Assembly: GCA_022486705.1 (NCBI GenBank)
Contig: JAKVKC010000004.1
Coordinates: 42,703-106,702 of the forward strand
Origin: Solobacterium sp.
GTDB lineage: Bacteria > Bacillota_I > Bacilli_A > Erysipelotrichales > Erysipelotrichaceae
DNA: 64,000 bases
Direction of reading: 5' to 3'
The position numbers and the translations under genes were made by a program. Each line of letters begins with the position of its first letter. Within the stretch, counting starts at the first letter, position 1. Positions 9,048 to 17,903 of the stretch are shown one piece after another. Under the pieces are notes generated by a model, which saw only the letters and a list, made by a program, of their open reading frames with translations, did no database searches and was not told where the DNA came from.

Positions 9048-9713
9048 ATGTCTGAGAATACATATCATGTTCAGCTGACCTGCCCAAGCTGCGGAAAGAA
9101 AAGCACCTATACAATGAAAACACTGATTGATACGGGAGAAGATCCTGAAGCAGAAAGAAATCTGTTCAATGGGTCATTGTTCCAGTATACGTGCCCATTC
9201 TGCCATGCGGTGCAGGATATTTCCTATTCCTGCATGTATCATGATCAGGCCCGCAAAGTACTGATCGGCTATGCAGACAATGAGAAAGATGAAGCTGAGA
9301 TGGCATTGAACCTGAATGGCAGCTATCATCGGGATGAATTGGATCAGGTGCTGAAAGAGTGGTCATCTTCCTGCACAAAGCGGCTGGTGACTTCAATCAG
9401 CGATCTGCAGGAAAAGGTACTGATCTTCCATTTCAATCTGGATGATCGGATCATTGAGATCGCTAAATATTTATTGATGATGATTGCGGAAGAACAGGCA
9501 CAGGAATTCACGGCATTGTTCTTCAATCATGGCGAAGAAGGCTATTCTTTTGCGGCCGTGAAGACAGATGGCGAGATGGCAGAGATTCCTTTTTCCAAAG
9601 AGAACTATCTTCTGCTGGCAAGAAAATGCGGCCAGCTGCTGCTGGATGAAAAAGGACTGACAATTGATCAGTCCTGGGCAGGAGCGTTCTTAAAGAAGAC
9701 AGACGCTGCTTAA
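9048..9713 (+). CDS. CpXC-domain protein
   Basis: The first ~65 residues hold two paired-cysteine motifs, CPSCGK (~11) and CPFCHA (~50), as in the CpXC family, which probably binds zinc. The rest is a helical region with no recognised motif. Function is unknown for the family. The start has AAAGGAG at 9034-9040. The gene converges with the Mrr-like gene and the two stop codons overlap by four bases (TTAA), without an obvious terminator. Confidence 0.75.
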   Translation: MSENTYHVQLTCPSCGKKSTYTMKTLIDTGEDPEAERNLFNGSLFQYTCPFCHAVQDISYSCMYHDQARKVLIGYADNEKDEAEMALNLNGSYHRDELDQVLKEWSSSCTKRLVTSISDLQEKVLIFHFNLDDRIIEIAKYLLMMIAEEQAQEFTALFFNHGEEGYSFAAVKTDGEMAEIPFSKENYLLLARKCGQLLLDEKGLTIDQSWAGAFLKKTDAA

Positions 9714-10696
9714 TTCTTTGTTTCGCTTGGATGCACCGATACCTGGAATCGGCGGCGGCCGAGGTCCAGAAGACGATACATATTCTGATGGTCCTGTGTG
9801 CTGGATTGGTTCAATGAGAGCTCAGCAGAAGCAAGCAGGGCCGAGATATTCTGATCTGCATGATAGCAGAAAACAGGGATCTCACCATCTTTTCGACATG
9901 CTGTCAGATCCAGATGGCAATGCAGCTCATTCTGAAGCACTTCAGATAATTTCTGCGCATCTGCCAATGCCTGGACCTTTCTTTCTTCTTCCAGACGCTT
10001 CTGCTTCTGTTCCTTTATATATGCTGTTCTATCACGGCACAGCACAATGAGCTGGACCGCTGCAAACAGCAGCAGAAGGACATTGCCTATCCACCAAGGA
10101 AAGACGGCGGAGAAGATCCCGGCAGCCATCAGTTTGACCATCAGCACGGCAATCAGGACATCGGTCAGATCGCTGAAGAGATTCAGGGCCAGCCAAGAAT
10201 CAGAGAACATTCCGATGCAGCTTCCCATCATCAGCAGTACGGCACAGAAAGAGATATCATCGCGGCCATACAGATCATGACGGCAGATAACAAGCATAAA
10301 TAAGACAGCACCGATGATTCCTTCCAGCAGGCGAAGAAAACGATAGGATCTTAGGAACCGATCGCCGCGGGCAGGATCTTTTTTTGGCCAGAGAAGCACA
10401 CCTGTTTCCTGCGCTAAGGCGGCAGCTCCCTTGGTGAACTCTGTATTTGTCATCACAAGTGCTTTATCACAGACATAGAAGGCAGCTCCTGCATAAGCTT
10501 CCTGTACCGAGCTGTTGCCGACAGGAGAATCATAGAACTTGCACTGGATCCCATACTTCATGCGTCCCTGATAGGCAATGATGTCAATGCCCTGATCGCC
10601 CGTTGCTTTTGTCAGTGAGATCTGATGAAAACCGTGTTTCTTCAGATAAGAAGCACACCATTTCTCATATTCAATGCCAGTCGTTACTTTTTTCAT
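9710..10696 (-). CDS. Membrane-anchored Mrr-like restriction endonuclease
   Basis: Residues ~5-115 form an Mrr_cat-type nuclease fold with the catalytic pattern GDQGIDIIAY ... IQCKFY (Asp, Gln-x-Lys). About four membrane segments follow between ~120 and 215, then a charged coiled stretch (KEQKQKRLEEERK) and a cytoplasmic tail. Such nucleases act on modified or foreign DNA in some families, but a housekeeping or stress role is possible. Start choice: an extended -10 (TGCTATGAT, minus strand 10,712-10,704) lies just upstream, so transcription would begin at about the ATG at 10,696; the in-frame ATG at 10,708 overlaps the -10. Confidence 0.75.
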   Translation of the reverse strand: MKKVTTGIEYEKWCASYLKKHGFHQISLTKATGDQGIDIIAYQGRMKYGIQCKFYDSPVGNSSVQEAYAGAAFYVCDKALVMTNTEFTKGAAALAQETGVLLWPKKDPARGDRFLRSYRFLRLLEGIIGAVLFMLVICRHDLYGRDDISFCAVLLMMGSCIGMFSDSWLALNLFSDLTDVLIAVLMVKLMAAGIFSAVFPWWIGNVLLLLFAAVQLIVLCRDRTAYIKEQKQKRLEEERKVQALADAQKLSEVLQNELHCHLDLTACRKDGEIPVFCYHADQNISALLASAELSLNQSSTQDHQNMYRLLDLGRRRFQVSVHPSETKN

Positions 10697-10752
10697 TGCA
10701 AATATCATAGCACAAGATAGAAAATGTTTTATTTATGTCACTCTAGAATCAA

Positions 10753-10859
10753 TAGTGCTAATACATAAAATGGCATAACAAAGCCATAATATGACGCATG
10801 CATAAAGAATGATAAAAATAAATATAAAATAATTAGCACTCTGCTATTGACAGTGCCAG
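10753..10859 (+). promoter_or_regulatory. CIRCE-like half sites upstream of the Hsp20 operon
   Basis: TTAGCACTC at 10,833-10,841 is a perfect left half of the HrcA operator (CIRCE). Nine bases later, 10,851-10,859 reads CAGTGCCAG, matching six of nine bases of the right half GAGTGCTAA. A better right half, TAGTGCTAA, lies upstream at 10,753-10,761. The degenerate CIRCE overlaps the -35 box, the position expected for HrcA repression. HrcA control is inferred. Confidence 0.6.
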
Positions 10860-10874
10860 TCTTTTGGCTATACT
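10847..10874 (+). promoter_or_regulatory. Sigma-A promoter of the Hsp20 operon
   Basis: TTGACA at 10,847-10,852 and TATACT at 10,869-10,874, spaced by 16 bases. The -35 lies inside the CIRCE-like element. The transcript would start near 10,881, about 48 bases before the first Hsp20 start. Confidence 0.8.
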
Positions 10875-10928
10875 CATAGGTGTGAGATGAAAGAAGCCCA
10901 CAGAGATAAAAGAAAGAGGTTATGAACT

Positions 10929-11318
10929 ATGGCAGATGATTTCTTTGAAGATGTATTCAACAACGTACTTAGAGCACCTGTATTTGGAGGAGAAACACTT
11001 ATGAAAACAGATATTGCAGAAAATGATGGACGTTATTACTTGGACATTGAATTGCCAGGCTACGGCAAGGAAGATGTAAAGATCTCTCTGTACAATGGAG
11101 ATCTGACAATAGAAGCAGCTGGAAAGAGCGAGACAAAGCCAGGAAAGCTTCTCAGACAGGAAAGATACAGAGGCAACTGCAGCCGTACATTCTATGTCGG
11201 AACTGCATTGAAGGAAACAGATATCCACGCATCCTTCAAGGATGGCATCCTGACCGTTGACTTCCCGACAGAACAGAAGAAACAGGAAGAAGACAAGAAA
11301 TTTATTGAAATACTTTGA
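10929..11318 (+). CDS. Small heat-shock protein, Hsp20/alpha-crystallin family
   Basis: The alpha-crystallin domain spans about residues 27-118. Landmarks are LPGYGKEDVKISLYNGDLTI, the ERYRGNCSRTFYVG strand and the F-x-DGILTVDFP strand. The N-terminal arm is short (MADDFFEDVFNNV). ATP-independent holdase that binds unfolding proteins in the cytoplasm. The start has GAGG at 10,916-10,919; an ATG at 10,922 is in another frame and closes at once. First of two tandem genes. Confidence 0.93.
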   Translation: MADDFFEDVFNNVLRAPVFGGETLMKTDIAENDGRYYLDIELPGYGKEDVKISLYNGDLTIEAAGKSETKPGKLLRQERYRGNCSRTFYVGTALKETDIHASFKDGILTVDFPTEQKKQEEDKKFIEIL

Positions 11319-11367
11319 TATCAAATGAACACAGTTCATTGATATAGCAGAAAAGGAGATGTTTCGT

Positions 11368-11787
11368 ATGAGATTTATGCCAGCATTAAGAAGAGACGAG
11401 GACTTTGATTTATTTGATGATGTATTCAATGCACCGTTCTTTGGCAGAGAAGCACTGATGAAGACGGACATCACTGAGAAAGATGGTAAGTATCATCTTG
11501 AAATGGATCTTCCTGGATACAAGAAGGAAGATGTAAAGGTTTCGCTTTACAATGGCGATCTGACGATCGAAGCAAATCACAACACGTCAAATGACGAAAA
11601 GGACAGCAAAGGAAATGTCGTCCGTCAGGAAAGATATACAGGTTCCTGCACAAGGACATTCTATGTCGGTGAAAATGCAAAAGAGTCAGATGTACACGCA
11701 TCCTTCAAGGATGGTGTCCTGAAGATCGAAGTTCCTTCTGATCATGAGAAGCTTGCTTCTGAAAAGAAATTGATCAGCATTGAATAA
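11368..11787 (+). CDS. Small heat-shock protein, Hsp20/alpha-crystallin family (second copy)
   Basis: Close paralogue of the preceding gene, with the same alpha-crystallin landmarks (MDLPGYKKEDVKVSLYNGDL, RQERYTGSCTRTFYVG, ASFKDGVLKIEVP) and a slightly longer insert NTSNDEKDSKGN. I start at 11,368 because AAGGAG at 11,353-11,358 abuts an in-frame ATG at 11,359 too closely but is well spaced from 11,368. Two related chaperones may form mixed oligomers (inference). Confidence 0.93.
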   Translation: MRFMPALRRDEDFDLFDDVFNAPFFGREALMKTDITEKDGKYHLEMDLPGYKKEDVKVSLYNGDLTIEANHNTSNDEKDSKGNVVRQERYTGSCTRTFYVGENAKESDVHASFKDGVLKIEVPSDHEKLASEKKLISIE

Positions 11788-11809
11788 ACAAAGCAAATTG
11801 CTCCCTCTG

Positions 11810-11834
11810 ACCCGGTAGAGATACCGGGTTTTCT
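11810..11834 (+). terminator. Terminator of the Hsp20 operon
   Basis: Stem ACCCGGTA/TACCGGGT with loop GAGA and a T-rich tail. Confidence 0.88.
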
Positions 11835-11925
11835 TTTGCCTATTCATCAGTTTTGCTTCCTATACAATTTATAGATTCTGATGCCGAAAAGGGAACCGAA
11901 CAAGCGCCGTTATCAAAAGAGATTC

Positions 11926-11934
11926 TGCTATAAT
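11926..11934 (+). promoter_or_regulatory. Extended -10 promoter (TGCTATAAT)
   Basis: TG-C-TATAAT at 11,926-11,934, 26 bases before the start of the small membrane protein gene. No strong -35. The same TGCTAnnAT pattern recurs at 12,314-12,322, 21,793-21,801 and on the minus strand at 10,712-10,704. Confidence 0.6.
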
Positions 11935-11960
11935 GATATTGTTAAAAGCGGAGGGGCATC

Positions 11961-12248
11961 ATGTCAACAATTCTATTTCTGATCAGTTTCGTTATCACCG
12001 TATTTCTATCGATCTTCGGCTGGACAAAGATCCTGCAGACAGGACGCTCTTCGATGCGCCAGCAGAAGGATATTCTGCTTTCTGCTTTGTGGATCATCGG
12101 CTATGCAGCTGCGGGGATCGTTCTGTGGTTTTTTGTGAGCGGTGCATTCTGGGGCTTTGCCTGCGGCATCCTGATTGGCTTCAGTGCGGTGGCTACTACT
12201 GTGCTGCCGAAGAAAACAGAAGAAAAAGAAGATCAGTCGGGACAATGA
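11961..12248 (+). CDS. Small integral membrane protein
   Basis: 95 residues with about three hydrophobic segments (~3-23, 39-59, 62-82) and a charged C-terminal tail (KKTEEKEDQ). No family recognised. The start has a strong GGAGGGG site. It lies alone between the Hsp20 terminator and the lipoprotein gene. Confidence 0.7.
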   Translation: MSTILFLISFVITVFLSIFGWTKILQTGRSSMRQQKDILLSALWIIGYAAAGIVLWFFVSGAFWGFACGILIGFSAVATTVLPKKTEEKEDQSGQ

Positions 12249-12313
12249 CCATGAGCAAAGGCATTGTCTTTTCTTTATAGATAAAGAGGATACGATATGA
12301 AAAATAAGCAATG

Positions 12314-12322
12314 TGCTATGAT
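12314..12322 (+). promoter_or_regulatory. Extended -10 promoter of the lipoprotein gene (TGCTATGAT)
   Basis: TG-C-TATGAT lies 25 bases before the ATG at 12,348. It sits inside a longer in-frame extension of the lipoprotein gene, which supports the later start. Confidence 0.5.
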
Positions 12323-12347
12323 TGAATCAGCGATGGGGGATAATAGG

Positions 12348-13667
12348 ATGAAGAAGTTATTCATTGGAATACTGGCAGTATGCATGGCTGGATGCAGCAG
12401 TGCAGCACCGGCTGCAAGCGAACAGCCAACGGCCTCTGCTTCAGCAGCACCGACATCGATCTGGAGCCATGAACCAGATATGGATTTTGATAAAGCAAGC
12501 GATCTGACACCTTTCAATTATGAAATTGTCAGTGCTTCTTCTGCTGCTTTCGGTGAAGTGACGCTGTATGCTGAAACAGAAAAGACGGGATATCCAGGTG
12601 AATGGGGAAATACAGGATATGCAGGCGATGTCATGATGGTCGAAGAAAAGAACAATCAGGGGATCTATGCACATGATGGCAGTGAGATCTATGCGGTCTC
12701 TGTCAATAAGGTATCCACACCGTATATTGCCGGCATTATTCCCGGTATCTATAAGGACAGTTCTGGGAAAGCAAAAGTGGCGTATGGTTTTGCCAATACG
12801 GCCACCGGCAAAGCCCAGATCTTTGCGCCTGATTTCAAATCTGTTTCGGAAGTATCTATTGATCAGTTCAATTATGATGCTGAGATCAAGGATACAGATC
12901 CTTATCTGGCTTATAAAAATGGCCAGCTCGGTATTGCCGGCATGACGCATTCTGCATCCGGCGCAATGAGCGGCTGGACCTTTGAAGCATATGTACCGAC
13001 AGGACTTTCGGCAGATATGATCGTACCGGTGATCGATGATTCATTTGCCGTGACGGCACAGGCAATCATTTCTGCGGATGGAACATATGTGACGGAACTG
13101 AATACTGCAATGAGCTATCGCAAAGGCTCCTATGTCAATCATTATTATGTTGTCTCGGATGGGACCTATGCAAGCATTGTAGATGCGGCCAGCGGACAGA
13201 ATGTGGCAACGCAGTATCAGGATGCCAAATACTTTGAAGATGGCTATGCACCGGTGAAGAAGAGCGGAAAATGGGGATATATCGATCAGACAGGAAAAGA
13301 AGTAACAGACTTTATCTTTGAAGATGCATGTACGGTATTCAATGGATATGCATGGGTGCTCTATCAGGGAAAGTATGGCATCATCAATCTTTCGGATACT
13401 TTAAAAGATACAGAGAAGCAGATCAATGCATATTGGTGTGCGCCAAGCGATGAAGATGCGATCGGTACATTGACAGTCAAAGCATCAGATCTGACGATCC
13501 GCAAAGGCGCCGGTACAGATTCTGACCAGGCTGGCATCAGTATGGAAGGTGCTGTTTATCCTGTCTTTGAAAAGAAAACAAGCGGCGATTATACATGGTA
13601 CCGTATCAATGCCGAAGAATGGATCGCCAGTGAAGGCACTTGGGCTGTCTTTGAGGGAACAAAATGA
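12348..13667 (+). CDS. Lipoprotein with WG repeats and SH3-like domain
   Basis: A lipoprotein signal peptide ends in CMAGC, with Cys at residue 16. A Ser/Ala/Thr linker is followed by a long beta-rich region and WG-type repeats (GKWGYIDQTGK, GKYGIIN) near residues 305-350. The C-terminal ~65 residues resemble a bacterial SH3 domain (LTIRKGAGTDSDQAG, YRINAEEWI). It probably sits on the outer face of the membrane and may bind wall peptides. Start at 12,348, after GGGGGA; the longer frame would place a hydrophilic stretch before the signal peptide. Confidence 0.8.
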   Translation: MKKLFIGILAVCMAGCSSAAPAASEQPTASASAAPTSIWSHEPDMDFDKASDLTPFNYEIVSASSAAFGEVTLYAETEKTGYPGEWGNTGYAGDVMMVEEKNNQGIYAHDGSEIYAVSVNKVSTPYIAGIIPGIYKDSSGKAKVAYGFANTATGKAQIFAPDFKSVSEVSIDQFNYDAEIKDTDPYLAYKNGQLGIAGMTHSASGAMSGWTFEAYVPTGLSADMIVPVIDDSFAVTAQAIISADGTYVTELNTAMSYRKGSYVNHYYVVSDGTYASIVDAASGQNVATQYQDAKYFEDGYAPVKKSGKWGYIDQTGKEVTDFIFEDACTVFNGYAWVLYQGKYGIINLSDTLKDTEKQINAYWCAPSDEDAIGTLTVKASDLTIRKGAGTDSDQAGISMEGAVYPVFEKKTSGDYTWYRINAEEWIASEGTWAVFEGTK

Positions 13668-14197
13668 AAATAGCTGTTTATTTAGGATCGAACTGCGGAC
13701 AGGACGTGCTTTTTCAGAAAGCTGCGGCTGAACTGGGCGATTGGATCGCCGAGAATCATCACACACTGGTCTATGGCGGAGCCGGACTTGGCTTGATGGA
13801 TATTCTTGCGCAGCATGTGCTGCAGGGCAATGGGAAAGTCATCGGGGTCATGCCGCAGTTCATGCTGAATGCCGGAAGGAATCGGACGGATCTCAGTGAA
13901 TTGATCGTGACCGAGGATATGTCCAGCCGGAAAAAGAAAATGATGGAACTGGGAGATGCTTATCTTGCGATGCCGGGAGGCCCTGGTACATTGGAAGAGA
14001 TCAGTGAAGTGATATCTTCTTCACGCTTAGGACTGCTGCAGGACCGTCCATGCATGTGCTTTAATCTTCATGGATACTATGATCTGCTCAAAGAAATGCT
14101 GCAGCAGATGCAGACAGCCGGCTTTGCGGCTGAAAGTGAAATGGAACATGTATTTTTTCCTAGTACTATGGCAGAAGTGATCTCATTGATAAAGTGA
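13664..14197 (+). CDS. LOG-family protein (nucleoside 5'-monophosphate phosphoribohydrolase-like)
   Basis: Rossmann-like protein with the LOG signatures YGGAGLGLM (~38) and PGGPGTLEEI (~105). LOG proteins hydrolyse N6-modified AMP (cytokinin nucleotides) to the base and ribose 5-phosphate; bacterial ones are often AMP or purine salvage enzymes. ATG overlaps the lipoprotein stop (ATGA), so translation is likely coupled. Confidence 0.85.
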   Translation: MKIAVYLGSNCGQDVLFQKAAAELGDWIAENHHTLVYGGAGLGLMDILAQHVLQGNGKVIGVMPQFMLNAGRNRTDLSELIVTEDMSSRKKKMMELGDAYLAMPGGPGTLEEISEVISSSRLGLLQDRPCMCFNLHGYYDLLKEMLQQMQTAGFAAESEMEHVFFPSTMAEVISLIK

Positions 14198-14228
14198 GCA
14201 TGCACATGCATGCAGAGGAGGAAAGAAG

Positions 14229-15533
14229 ATGCCGACCGTAAGTATTATCGTACCTGTATATAATGCAGAAAAAGCTATTGCAAGATGTGCTGACAGTATT
14301 CTGAATCAGGAATATGAAGATTTTGAAGCCATCTTTGTGGATGATGGATCAAAAGATGGAAGTCCGGCAATCTTGGATGCCTATGCAAAAAAGGATGCCA
14401 GAGTAAAAGTCATTCATAAAGCAAATTCAGGTGTTTCTTCAACTCGCAATTTAGCTTTGGAGCAGGCCAAAGGAACCTATATTCAGTTCCTTGATGCAGA
14501 CGACTGGATTCCTGATAACAGTACAAAGATGCTGGTCCGAGAAGCGGAAGAAAAGAAAGCAGATCTTGTGGTCGCTGATTTTTTCCGTGTTGTCGGCAAG
14601 AATGTTGCCCGCAAAGGTTCAATCGTTTCCAATGATGTTCTGACGCTGCAGCAGTTTGCTGAGCTCATGATGGAATCGCCAAGTGATTTCTATTATGGGG
14701 TCCTTTGGAACAAGCTGTACCGCAATGATATCATTCAGAAGTACAATGTCCGCATGGATGAGGATTTGTCCTGGTGTGAAGACTTTATATTTAATTTGGA
14801 ATATCTGCTGCATGTCAAAACAGTTGCGCCGCTGCAGGTGCCGGTCTATTACTATGTTAAAACAGAAGGTTCTCTTGTCAGCAAATCTATGTCGCTGACT
14901 AAGATCGTGGATATGAAATCCAATGTCTTTACTTACTATAATGATTTTTATAAAAATGTGCTGGATGAGAAACAGTACCGCCGCGACCGTTTGGCCATTG
15001 CTGGTTTTTTGATCGATGCGGCCAGTGATGATATGACGATCCCGATGCTGCCGGGCACAAAGAAGCTTGGTCAGGAACAGATCCAGGCAGAGTTCAGCGG
15101 CGATGGGCAGAATGCCGTGACAGCAGCGTATTATCTTGGCAAAGGATATGAAAAGAATCTCAATGTTATTGCTTTGAAATATGATATTGATCTGAAAGAT
15201 GCGAAGATCGCAGCTGCAGTCAAAGAGATCGGCAGTGCTGATTCTTTAAGTGAGATCAGCGATCTCAGCGGCGTCAGTGAGATGAATGTATCTGCCAGTC
15301 TGATCAAGATGGCCATGAAGGGATACGTTTCGGTCAAACATGACGATCAGAAGCTGACGGTCACCTTAGGAAAAAATGCAGCGGATATTTCGCAGGACTT
15401 GGATCAGGCAATGAAAGATCTGCAGGATGTCATGCATAAGAATTTAAGCGCAGAAGAAATTGCCGCGTCCTCAAAGATCCTGGAAAAGGTATCTGTGAAT
15501 CTTAGAAAGTACATCAAGACAAATGAAAACTGA
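14229..15533 (+). CDS. Family 2 glycosyltransferase with C-terminal MarR-like winged helix
   Basis: Residues 1-~230 are a GT-A family 2 transferase: VSIIVPVYNAE, FVDDGSKDGS, the metal-binding DADDW near 95, and WCEDF near 178. Residues ~315-434 are unlike a transferase. They read as a winged helix (SLSEISDLSGVSEMNVSASL, then a basic wing KHDDQKLTVTL) followed by a long helix with LSAEEI...ILEKVSVNLRKY, the pattern of a MarR dimer helix. The fusion is unusual. The stop overlaps the next gene by 11 bases, so the two are translationally linked. Confidence 0.85.
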   Translation: MPTVSIIVPVYNAEKAIARCADSILNQEYEDFEAIFVDDGSKDGSPAILDAYAKKDARVKVIHKANSGVSSTRNLALEQAKGTYIQFLDADDWIPDNSTKMLVREAEEKKADLVVADFFRVVGKNVARKGSIVSNDVLTLQQFAELMMESPSDFYYGVLWNKLYRNDIIQKYNVRMDEDLSWCEDFIFNLEYLLHVKTVAPLQVPVYYYVKTEGSLVSKSMSLTKIVDMKSNVFTYYNDFYKNVLDEKQYRRDRLAIAGFLIDAASDDMTIPMLPGTKKLGQEQIQAEFSGDGQNAVTAAYYLGKGYEKNLNVIALKYDIDLKDAKIAAAVKEIGSADSLSEISDLSGVSEMNVSASLIKMAMKGYVSVKHDDQKLTVTLGKNAADISQDLDQAMKDLQDVMHKNLSAEEIAASSKILEKVSVNLRKYIKTNEN

Positions 15534-17853
15534 TCAGTCGCTCCATCAGCAGGCATTGATGTTTGAAGGCAAAGATCATTGGCATCTGAATACAGATAAA
15601 GATGTCACTTTCAGTGACGGTCCAAATGGCCTGCGCATTGAAGATGAAGATGGCATTGGTTTCAACCATTCAAAGGAAGCTACGGTATTTCCGACCGAAG
15701 CCTGTGTTGGGTGCAGCTTTGATCGAGATCTTTTAGAAGAATTCGGCCGTCTGCTGGCTGAAGAATGCATCTGTGAAAAAGTAGATGTTGTGCTGGGACC
15801 TGGCGTGAATATTAAAAGAAGTCCTTTGTGCGGACGCAATTTTGAATATTTTTCTGAAGATCCAGTACTGTCGGGGGAATATGCAGCAGCGTATATCCAA
15901 GGTGTGCAGTCGAAAGGCATCGGTACTTCCTTAAAGCATTTTGCTGCAAACTCTCGCGAACTTGGCAGACAGGTCGCAGATTCGATCATGGATGAGCGGA
16001 CCCTGCAGGAGATCTATCTAAGACAGTTTGAAATCGCGGTAAAAAAGGGACATCCCTGGACATTGATGGCAGCTTACAACCAATTGAATGGCGTGCATTG
16101 CTGTGAGAATGAAGAATTGTTCAAAGAAGCGCGCGGCTGGGGCTTTGATGGCATGATCCTTTCCGACTGGGGCGGGGTGGCAGATCCGATCCGTTCGATC
16201 GCCAATGGCCTGAACTTGGAAATGCCAGGTCCCAGCGGATCCAGTGCATTGATCGAAAAAGCTGTGAAGGAAGGAAGACTGCCGCGGACAGTGCTGCAGC
16301 AGTCATCTGATTATATGAATGCTTTTGTCGAAAAATGCGGGCACTATACGTCTGCGGAATATGATCAGAATAAACATGATGAATTCTGTGAAAGAGCAGC
16401 CGAGGAATCTATTGTCCTTTTGAAGAACAATCATATTCTGCCGCTGAAAAAAACAGAAAAGACAGCTGTGATCGGACCTTTGGCGATGCATCCATGCATC
16501 CAGGGGACCGGTTCTTCTAAAGTAAATGCTATAGATCAGGACAGTCTGCTGCAGGCATTGGACAAAGAAAAGATCCCATATGCATATGCACAGGGCTTTT
16601 CTATGGACAGTGAGAACATTGATCAGGAAATGCAGAAAGAGGCTTTGGCGATCTCGGAAGGGTGCAGCCATGTCATCGTCATGGTCGGCGAACAGGAAAA
16701 GCGCGGCGGGGAAGGCTTTGATCGCAGCAGTATGGATCTTGCAGTGAACCAGGATACGCTGATCCGTGCATTGATCCACGCAGGCAGAAAAGTCATTGCC
16801 ATCGTGCAGACAGGTTCTCCCGTCACACTGCCTTGGCGCAGTGAAGCACAGGCCATTGTGGCGGAATACGCTGCTGGAGCCAGATCCGGTGCAGCCTTGA
16901 AGAGCATTCTGTATGGGGATGCGGATCCTTCCGGACATTTAGCTGAAACATGGCCGCTGCGAAGTGAAGATATTCCAAGCAGCCGCTATTATTCATCCGA
17001 CGTTCTGCAGTGCCAATACCGTGAAGCAATCTTTACCGGCTATCGCTACTATGATACTTTCTCCGTGCCAACGGCTTATCCATTCGGCTATGGACTGAGC
17101 TATACAGAATTTGCCTATTCTGATCTGCAGATCAGCCATGAAAAAGACAGCGTGCATGTATCTGTAAAAGTAAAGAATACCGGCAGCCGTGAAGGAAGAA
17201 CAGCCGTGCAACTGTATGTTGGCATGAAAGACAGTCGGATCGCCCGTGCCGCAAAGGAACTGAAGGACTTTGCATCGGTCGCTCTGCAGGCAGGTGAGGA
17301 GAAAGAAGTACAATTTGATTTGGGCTTTTCCGCTTTTGATTATTATGATGTGCGGCAGCACCAATTCCAGACGGAACAGGGGACCTATCAGATCATGATC
17401 GGAAAATCTGTGCAGGATATCGTACTGCAGGGCGAGATAGAAATGGAAGGTGTACAGGATCCATACAGCACGATCAAAAAAACAATGATCCAGCATGATG
17501 CAGGCATGGTGTATGTATCTGATGAAGCTTTTGCATGCATGCTTGAACATCAGATCCCGACAAGACGCAGTCCGCGCCCCTTCACCCCAGATACGACGAT
17601 CAGAGAGCTGAAAGCCTGCGGCCTGGGAAAATTCATCAATGCTGCTGCCAAAAAGATCCTGACCATGGATGTAATGCATGGCGTGGACGATGCCTCGGTA
17701 TTCAATGCGCCGATCCGGCAGATGCTGTGGCTGAAAGAGTATTACACGTGGGACACAGTATATGCAGCGGCAGATTATCTGAATCATCATGGTCTGAAAG
17801 AATGGAACCGCCTGCTGAAAACGCTGAAGAAAAGATCCGTTAAGGAACCTTAA
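15523..17853 (+). CDS. Glycoside hydrolase family 3 (beta-glucosidase type)
   Basis: 776 residues without a signal peptide, so cytoplasmic. The GH3 N-domain has GPNGLR, GPGVNIKRSPLCGRNFEYF, the LKHFAAN loop, and the nucleophile Asp in LSDWGG near residue 211. The second domain carries the VMVGEQEKRGGEGFDR loop segment and GYGLSYTEF. A fibronectin-III-like domain follows (~540-640) and then ~120 extra residues. It would remove terminal beta-linked glucose or related sugars. No strong ribosome site; its ATG lies inside the end of the glycosyltransferase gene. Confidence 0.92.
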   Translation: MKTDQSLHQQALMFEGKDHWHLNTDKDVTFSDGPNGLRIEDEDGIGFNHSKEATVFPTEACVGCSFDRDLLEEFGRLLAEECICEKVDVVLGPGVNIKRSPLCGRNFEYFSEDPVLSGEYAAAYIQGVQSKGIGTSLKHFAANSRELGRQVADSIMDERTLQEIYLRQFEIAVKKGHPWTLMAAYNQLNGVHCCENEELFKEARGWGFDGMILSDWGGVADPIRSIANGLNLEMPGPSGSSALIEKAVKEGRLPRTVLQQSSDYMNAFVEKCGHYTSAEYDQNKHDEFCERAAEESIVLLKNNHILPLKKTEKTAVIGPLAMHPCIQGTGSSKVNAIDQDSLLQALDKEKIPYAYAQGFSMDSENIDQEMQKEALAISEGCSHVIVMVGEQEKRGGEGFDRSSMDLAVNQDTLIRALIHAGRKVIAIVQTGSPVTLPWRSEAQAIVAEYAAGARSGAALKSILYGDADPSGHLAETWPLRSEDIPSSRYYSSDVLQCQYREAIFTGYRYYDTFSVPTAYPFGYGLSYTEFAYSDLQISHEKDSVHVSVKVKNTGSREGRTAVQLYVGMKDSRIARAAKELKDFASVALQAGEEKEVQFDLGFSAFDYYDVRQHQFQTEQGTYQIMIGKSVQDIVLQGEIEMEGVQDPYSTIKKTMIQHDAGMVYVSDEAFACMLEHQIPTRRSPRPFTPDTTIRELKACGLGKFINAAAKKILTMDVMHGVDDASVFNAPIRQMLWLKEYYTWDTVYAAADYLNHHGLKEWNRLLKTLKKRSVKEP

Positions 17854-17856
17854 CGG
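17837..17856. repeat. 20-bp near-perfect palindrome at the GH3 stop codon
   Basis: CCGTTAAGG-AA-CCTTAACGG. It covers the GH3 stop codon and lies 47 bases before the DAHP synthase start. No T run follows on either strand (G run on the plus side), so it is a weak terminator candidate; a protein-binding site or mRNA-end structure is equally possible. Confidence 0.6.
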
Positions 17857-17903
17857 GGGGCATAGGAAATATGGTATATTGACCAGGAATTGGAGAATGA
17901 AAA

